Below, one piece after another: positions 59,101-64,000 of a stretch of DNA of 64,000 nt (position 1 is the first letter of the stretch; the number at the start of each line of letters is the position of its first letter). The notes beneath the pieces were generated by a model that worked only from the letters and a program-made list of their open reading frames with translations, did not search any database and was not told the origin of the DNA. This DNA is from Eleginops maclovinus. Its lineage: Eukaryota > Chordata > Actinopteri > Perciformes > Eleginopidae. A program made the translations under genes and the position numbers. The stretch spans positions 12,661,453-12,725,452 of the forward strand of contig NC_086362.1 of the NCBI RefSeq assembly GCF_036324505.1, in the 5' to 3' direction.

Positions 59101-62100
59101 CAAACCAGTCCCACTGACACAGTAACCTCAGATCCTGGCCAGACCACCATGTCAACTGACTTTACAGGTTCTACGGATACAGTCACATCTGACCCTGCTG
59201 GAACCACCTTGGTATCTAATCAAACCAGTCCCACTGACACAGTAACCTCAGATCCTGGCCAGACAACCTTGGTATCTCAATCAACTGGTCCAACTGATTC
59301 AATAACAACTGAGACGTCAGGCACCACATCAGTACACGAGCAAACCAGTCCCACTGAGACAGTAACCTCAGATTCCGGCCAGACAACCATGACACCTGAC
59401 TTACAGGTTCTACAGATACAGTCACATCTGACCCAGGAGGAACCACCTTGGTATCTCAATCAACTGGTCCAACTGATTCAATAACACCTGAGACGTCAGG
59501 CACCACTTCAGCACAAGAGCAAACCAGTCCCACTGACATAGTCACTTCTGAGCCTGTTGGTACCACCTTGGTATCTGAACAAACCAGTCAAACAGATTCA
59601 GTAACATCTGACGCAGCAGAAAGCACATCAGCATCTGATCAAACCAGTCCCACTGACACAGTAACCTCAGATCCTGGCCAGACCACCATGTCAACTGACC
59701 TTACAGGTTCTACGGATACAGTCACATCTGACCCTGCTGGAACCACCTTGGTATCTAATCAAACCAGTCCCACTGACACAGTAACCTCAGATCCTGGCCA
59801 GACAACCTTGGTATCTCAATCAACTGGTCCAACTGATTCAATAACAACTGAGACGTCAGGCTCCACGTCATTACACGAGCAAACCAGTCCCACTGAGACA
59901 GTAACCTCAGATTCCGGCCAGACAACCATGTCAACTGACCTTACAGGTTCTACGGATACATTAACATCTGAGCCTGCTGGAACCACCTTGGTATCTGAAC
60001 AAACCAGTCAAACAGATTCAGTGACATCTGACCCAGCAGAAAGCACATCAGCATCTGTTCAAACCAGTCCCACTGACACAGTAACCTCAGATCCTGGCCA
60101 GACCACCATGTCAACTGACCTTACAGGTTCTACGGATACAGTCACATCTGACCCTGCTGGAACCACCTTGGTATCTAATCAAACCAGTCCCACTGACACA
60201 GTAACCTCAGATCCTGGCCAGACAACCTTGGTATCTCAATCAACTGGTCCAACTGATTCAATAACAACTGAGACGTCAGGCACCACGTCAGCACACAAGC
60301 AAACCAGTCCCCCTGAAACAGTAACCTCAGATTCCGGCCAGACAACCATGACACCTGACTTTACAGGTTCTACAAATACAGTCACATCTGACCCTGCTGG
60401 AACCACCTTGGTATCTAATCAAACCAGTCCCACTGACACAGCAACCTCAGATCCTGGCCAGACAACCTTGGTATCTCAATCAACTGGTCAAACTGATTCA
60501 ATAACACCTGAGACGTCAGGCACCACGTCAGCACAAGAGCAAACCAGTCCCACTGACATAGTCACTTCTGAGCCTGTTGGTACCACCTTGGTATCTGAAC
60601 AAACCAGTCAAACAGATTCAGTAACATCTGACTCAGCAGAAAGCACATCAGCATCTGATCAAACCAGTCCCACTGACACAGTAACCTCAGATCCTGGCCA
60701 GACCACCATGTCAACTGACTTTACAGGTTCTACGGATACAGTCACATCTGACCCTGCTGGAACCACCTTGGTATCTAATCAAACCAGTCCCACTGACACA
60801 GTAACCTCAGATCCTGGCCAGACAACCTTGGTATCTCAATCAACTGGTCCAACTGATTCAATAACAACTGAGACGTCAGGCTCCACATCATCACACGAGC
60901 AAACCAGTCCCACTGAGACAGTAACCTCAGATTCCGGCCAGACAACCATGACACCTGACTTTACAGGTTCTACAAATACAGTCACATCTGACCCAGGAGG
61001 AACCACCTTGGTATCTCAATCAACTGGTCAAACTGATTCAATAACACGTGAGACGTCAGGCACCACGGCAGCACACGAGCAAACCAGTCCCACTGACATA
61101 GTCACTTCTGAGCCTGTTGGTACCACCTTGGTATCTGAACAAACCAGTCAAACAGATTCAGTAACATCTGACGCAGCAGAAAGCACATCAGCATCTGATC
61201 AAACCAGTCCCACTGACACAGTAACCTCAGATCCTGGCCAGACCACCATGTCAACTGACCTTACAGGTTCTACGGATACAGTCACATCTGACCCTGCTGG
61301 AACCACCTTGGTATCTAATCAAACCAGCCCCACTGACACAGTAACCTCAGATCCTGGCCAGACAACCTTGGTATCTCAATCAACTGGTCCAACTGATTCA
61401 ATAACAACTGAGACGTCAGGCTCCACGTCATTACACGAGCAAACCAGTCCCACTGAGAAAGTAACCTCAGATTCCGGCCAGACAACCATGTCAACTGACC
61501 TTACAGGTTCTACGGATACATTAACATCTGAGCCTGCTGGAACCACCTTGGTATCTGAACAAACCAGTCAAACAGATTCAGTGACATCGGACCCAGCCGA
61601 AAGCACATCAGCATCTGTTCAAACCAGTCCCACTGACACAGTAACCTCAGATCCTGGCCAGACCACCATGTCAACTGACTTTACAGGTTCTACGGATACA
61701 GTCACATCTGACCCTGCTGGAACCACCTTGGTATCTAATCAAACCAGTCCCACTGACACAGTAACCTCAGATCCTGGCCAGACAACCTTGGTATCTCAAT
61801 CAACTGGTCAAACTGATTCAATAACACCTGAGACGTCAGGCACCACGGCAGCAGACGAGGAAACCAGTCCCACTGACATAGTCACTTCTGAGCCTGTTGG
61901 TACCACCTTGGTATCTGAACAAACCAGTCAAACAGATTCACTAACATCTGACTCGGCAGAAAGCACATCAGCATCTGATCAAACCAGTCCCACTGACACA
62001 GTAACCTCAGATCCTGGCCAGACCACCATGTCAACTGACTTTACAGGTTCTACGGATACAGTCACATCTGACCCTGCTGGAACCACCTTGGTATCTAATC

Positions 62101-64000
62101 AAACCAGTCCCACTGACACAGTAACCTCAGATCCTGGCCAGACAACCTTGGTATCTCAATCAACTGGTCCAACTGATTCAATAACACCTGAGACGTCAGG
62201 CACCACGTCAGCACAAGAGCAAACCAGTCCCACTGACATAGTCACTTCTGAGCCTGTTGGTACCACCTTGGTATCTGAACAAACCAGTCAAACAGATTCA
62301 GTAACATCTGACTCAGCAGAAAGCACATCAGCATCTGATCAAACCAGTCCCACTGACACAGTAACCTCAGATCCTGGCCAGACAACCATGTCAACTGACC
62401 TTACAGGTTCTACGGATACAGTCACATCTGACCCTGCTGGAACCACCTTGGTATCTGAACAAACCAGTCAAACAGATTCAGTGACATCTGACCCAGCAGA
62501 AAGCACATCAGCATCTGATCAAACCAGTCCCACTGACACAGTAACCTCAGATCCTGGCCAGACAACCTTGGTATCTCAATCAACTGGTCCAACTGATTCA
62601 ATAACAACTGAGACGTCAGGCACCACGTCAGCACAAGAGCAAACCAGTCCCACTGACATAGTCACTTCGGAGCCTGTTGGAACCACCTTGGAATCTGAAC
62701 AAACCATTCAAACAGATTCAGTAACATCTGCCCCAGCAGTTACCACATCAGCATCTGATCAAACCTTTCCTACTGACACAGTAACCTCAGATCCTGGCCA
62801 GACCACCATGTCAACTGAGCTTACAGGTTCTACGGATACAGTCACATCTGACCCTGCTGGAACCACCTTGGTATCTGAACAAACCAGTCAAACAGATTCA
62901 GTAACATCTGACGCAGCAAAAAGCACATCAGCATCTGATCAAACCAGTCCCACTGACACAGTAACCTCAGATCCTGGCCAGACCACCATGTCAACTGAGC
63001 TTACAGGTTCTACGGATACAGTCACATCTGACCCTGCTGGAACCACCTTGGTATCTCAATCAACTGGTCCAACAGATTCAATAACACCTGAGTCGTCAGG
63101 CACCACGGCAGCACACGAGCAAACCAGTCCCACTGACATAGTCACTTCTGAGCCTGTTGGCACCACCTTGGTATCTGAACAAACCAGTCAAACAGATTCA
63201 GTAACATCTGACCCAGTAGGGAGCACACCCGCATCTGATCAAACTGTTTATACTGACAAAGTAACCTCAGATTCTGGCCAGACATCCATTTCACCTGACC
63301 TTACAAGTTCTACAGATACAGTAACTTCTGACCAAGCTGTAACCACCTTGGTATCTCAATCAACTGGTCCAACTGATTCACTTACAACACAACCTGAACA
63401 AACCTCTGCTACAGATCCACTAACCTCTGATCCATCCCAGACCACATCAGCCAAGGAAACATCAACAGATCTACCCACTGAACCGCCCACCACTTTACTA
63501 ACTACACAATCAACTGTACCGTCCACTAAACCACCAACTGATCCACCAACCACACCACCAACAACAACACCTGCCACGCAAACCACTACTCAACCAATCA
63601 GCACAGTGGCGCCCTTAGATTGCCAAAATGGTTCGGAAAATAATGGAACACACTGCATATGTCTTGTTGGATTCAATGGAACCTCTGTGAATATGTTGTC
63701 ACTGTTGAGCCAGGTAATATCAACTTCCTTCAAGCAATATGCAGTTGAGATACATTTTAATTTGTGGAGTCCAATATGTTTGTATATTTTCTTTGCAGAT
63801 ACCTTGAACAGGACCGTCGTTGTAAATGTGGTGATCAATCAGGACTACAAACCCGAATATGATAATGAGAAGTCACCTGAATACAAAGAGTTTGTTGGAA
63901 ATTTTACCAAAAAGGTAAATGGAAAATTTGATGAGTTAAGCTTTATGGTCCAGCCATACTTCAATATAATACTCAGTGTTAGATACTGTTACCTCTGAGC
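53055..64000 (+). CDS. Membrane-type SEA mucin (MUC3/12/17-like), 3' end outside window
   Basis: Predicted cell-surface mucin of an epithelium. Exon 1 (53055-53118) encodes a signal peptide, MEFSLRFLIISALLICLCPA. A phase-1 intron leads to exon 2 (from 54860), an enormous Thr/Ser/Pro exon of 20-residue units for dense O-glycosylation. It ends with an EGF-like piece (CQNGSENNGTHCICLVGFNG, about 63625-63684). A later exon (63799-63914) starts a SEA domain (RTVVVNVVINQDYKPEYDNE...FVGNFTKK). The transmembrane and cytoplasmic parts lie right of the window. The order PTS array, EGF, SEA matches human MUC3A/MUC12/MUC17, whose genes also sit near AP1S1/VGF. As written, the array frame is broken by indels at about 56013 (-2), 58113 (+1), 58173 (-1), 58863 (-1) and 59400 (-1), so a full-length product needs those checked. 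Which human mucin is the ortholog cannot be decided. Confidence 0.85.
53119..54859 (+). other. Mucin intron 1
   Basis: 1.74 kb between the signal-peptide exon and the repeat exon. No other feature recognised. Confidence 0.6.
54860..63686 (+). CDS. Mucin repeat exon (PTS array plus EGF-like end)
   Basis: Open in one frame to about 56040, then in successive frames 56030-58141, 58250-58885, 58909-59484 and 59448 onward. All frames encode the same style of repeat, so the breaks are small indels rather than gene boundaries. No cysteine occurs in the homogeneous array proper in the coding frame (the Cys seen at 58058-58060, in TVTSDSCQTT, is a single substitution). The right limit is uncertain: a donor can be read at 63687 (ctct|gtgaat) or 63714 (cag|gtaata), but neither gives the phase required by the SEA exon, and the frame stays open through the gap. 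Confidence 0.75.
54880..63400 (+). repeat. 60-bp (20-residue) mucin tandem array with higher-order structure
   Basis: About 140 units of 60 bp. Recurrent unit types in the 3' two thirds are SIT(P/T)ETSGTTSAxEQTSPTD, IVTSEPVGTTLVSEQTSQTD, SVTSDxAESTSASDQTSPTD, TVTSDPGQTTMSTDLTGSTD, TVTSDPAGTTLVSNQTSPTD and TVTSDPGQTTLVSQSTGPTD, most often in that order (a 360-bp block), alternating with a variant path through TVTSDSGQTTM... and TLTSEPAGTT.... Units at the 5' edge (54880-55620) are much more diverged and include two shortened 13-residue units. Confidence 0.95.
63799..63914 (+). CDS. Mucin SEA-domain exon (first part)
   Basis: Acceptor tttctttgcag ends at 63798 and donor aaaaag|gtaaat lies at 63915. 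It encodes TLNRTVVVNVVINQDYKPEY and then DNEKSPEYKEFVGNFTKK, typical of the N-terminal strand and helix of the SEA domain that follows the EGF in MUC3/12/17-type mucins. SEA domains of this class self-cleave at GSVVV-like sites; that site would be in the next exon, outside the window. Confidence 0.75.

Noticed and set aside
55296..59459. Antisense frames across the mucin array
   Set aside because: Periodic shadows of the 60-bp repeat; they recur identically with each unit.
54880..63400. Bacterial-type adhesin or satellite DNA instead of a mucin
   Set aside because: Signal-peptide exon, intron, EGF-like and SEA segments in compatible order on the same strand fit a vertebrate membrane mucin.

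Overview
The window looks like nuclear DNA of a ray-finned fish, probably a spiny-rayed teleost. Genes are split by introns with GT/AG boundaries, long CA/GT microsatellites are common, and the mobile elements (Rex3, L2/Maui-type LINEs, Tc1, BEL/Pao, hAT, and a repeat carrying the 'gtggaaagtaac' motif) are typical of teleosts. The species cannot be named from the sequence.

Layout. (1) 1-3216: the last three coding exons of ap1s1 (AP-1 clathrin adaptor sigma subunit), + strand; the 5' exons lie outside the window. (2) 3217-11290: 3'UTR and intergenic DNA with no clear gene. (3) 11292-about 18470: vgf (neurosecretory protein VGF), with a CRE/E-box/TATA promoter, a noncoding first exon and a single coding exon of 707 codons. 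(4) 22122-22203: a complete tRNA-Leu(AAG) gene, with a diverged half-copy about 1.8 kb upstream. (5) 23093-30578: snapc2 (SNAPc subunit 2), 7 recognisable exons, one of them tentative, with a reading-frame break before the conserved C-terminus. (6) 31030-46200: a nest of mobile elements. A small 'aagtaac' repeat was split by a Rex3 LINE and by a hAT transposon, and the hAT was itself split by an almost pristine BEL/Pao LTR retrotransposon with a 2111-codon open gag-pol. (7) 48431-52015: Tc1, possible piggyBac and L2 remnants. (8) 53055-window end: a membrane-type mucin gene with a signal-peptide exon, a very large Thr/Ser-rich array of 20-residue units arranged in higher-order blocks, a short EGF-like segment and the start of a SEA domain. 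It runs off the right edge.

Context. In human 7q22, AP1S1 and VGF are neighbours and the SEA-type mucins MUC3A/MUC12/MUC17 lie close by. Finding ap1s1, vgf and a SEA mucin together on one strand here fits conservation of that block, with snapc2 (human 19p13) as an additional teleost neighbour. The genes do not form a functional pathway: one acts in vesicle coats, one in neuropeptide secretion, one in snRNA transcription and one at the epithelial surface.

The strongest observations are the layered transposon insertions with readable target-site duplications, the youth and completeness of the BEL element and its tRNA-Tyr-like primer site, the 720-bp near-identical blocks at a 26-unit (1,560-bp) offset inside the mucin array, and the small indels that break the mucin and snapc2 frames.
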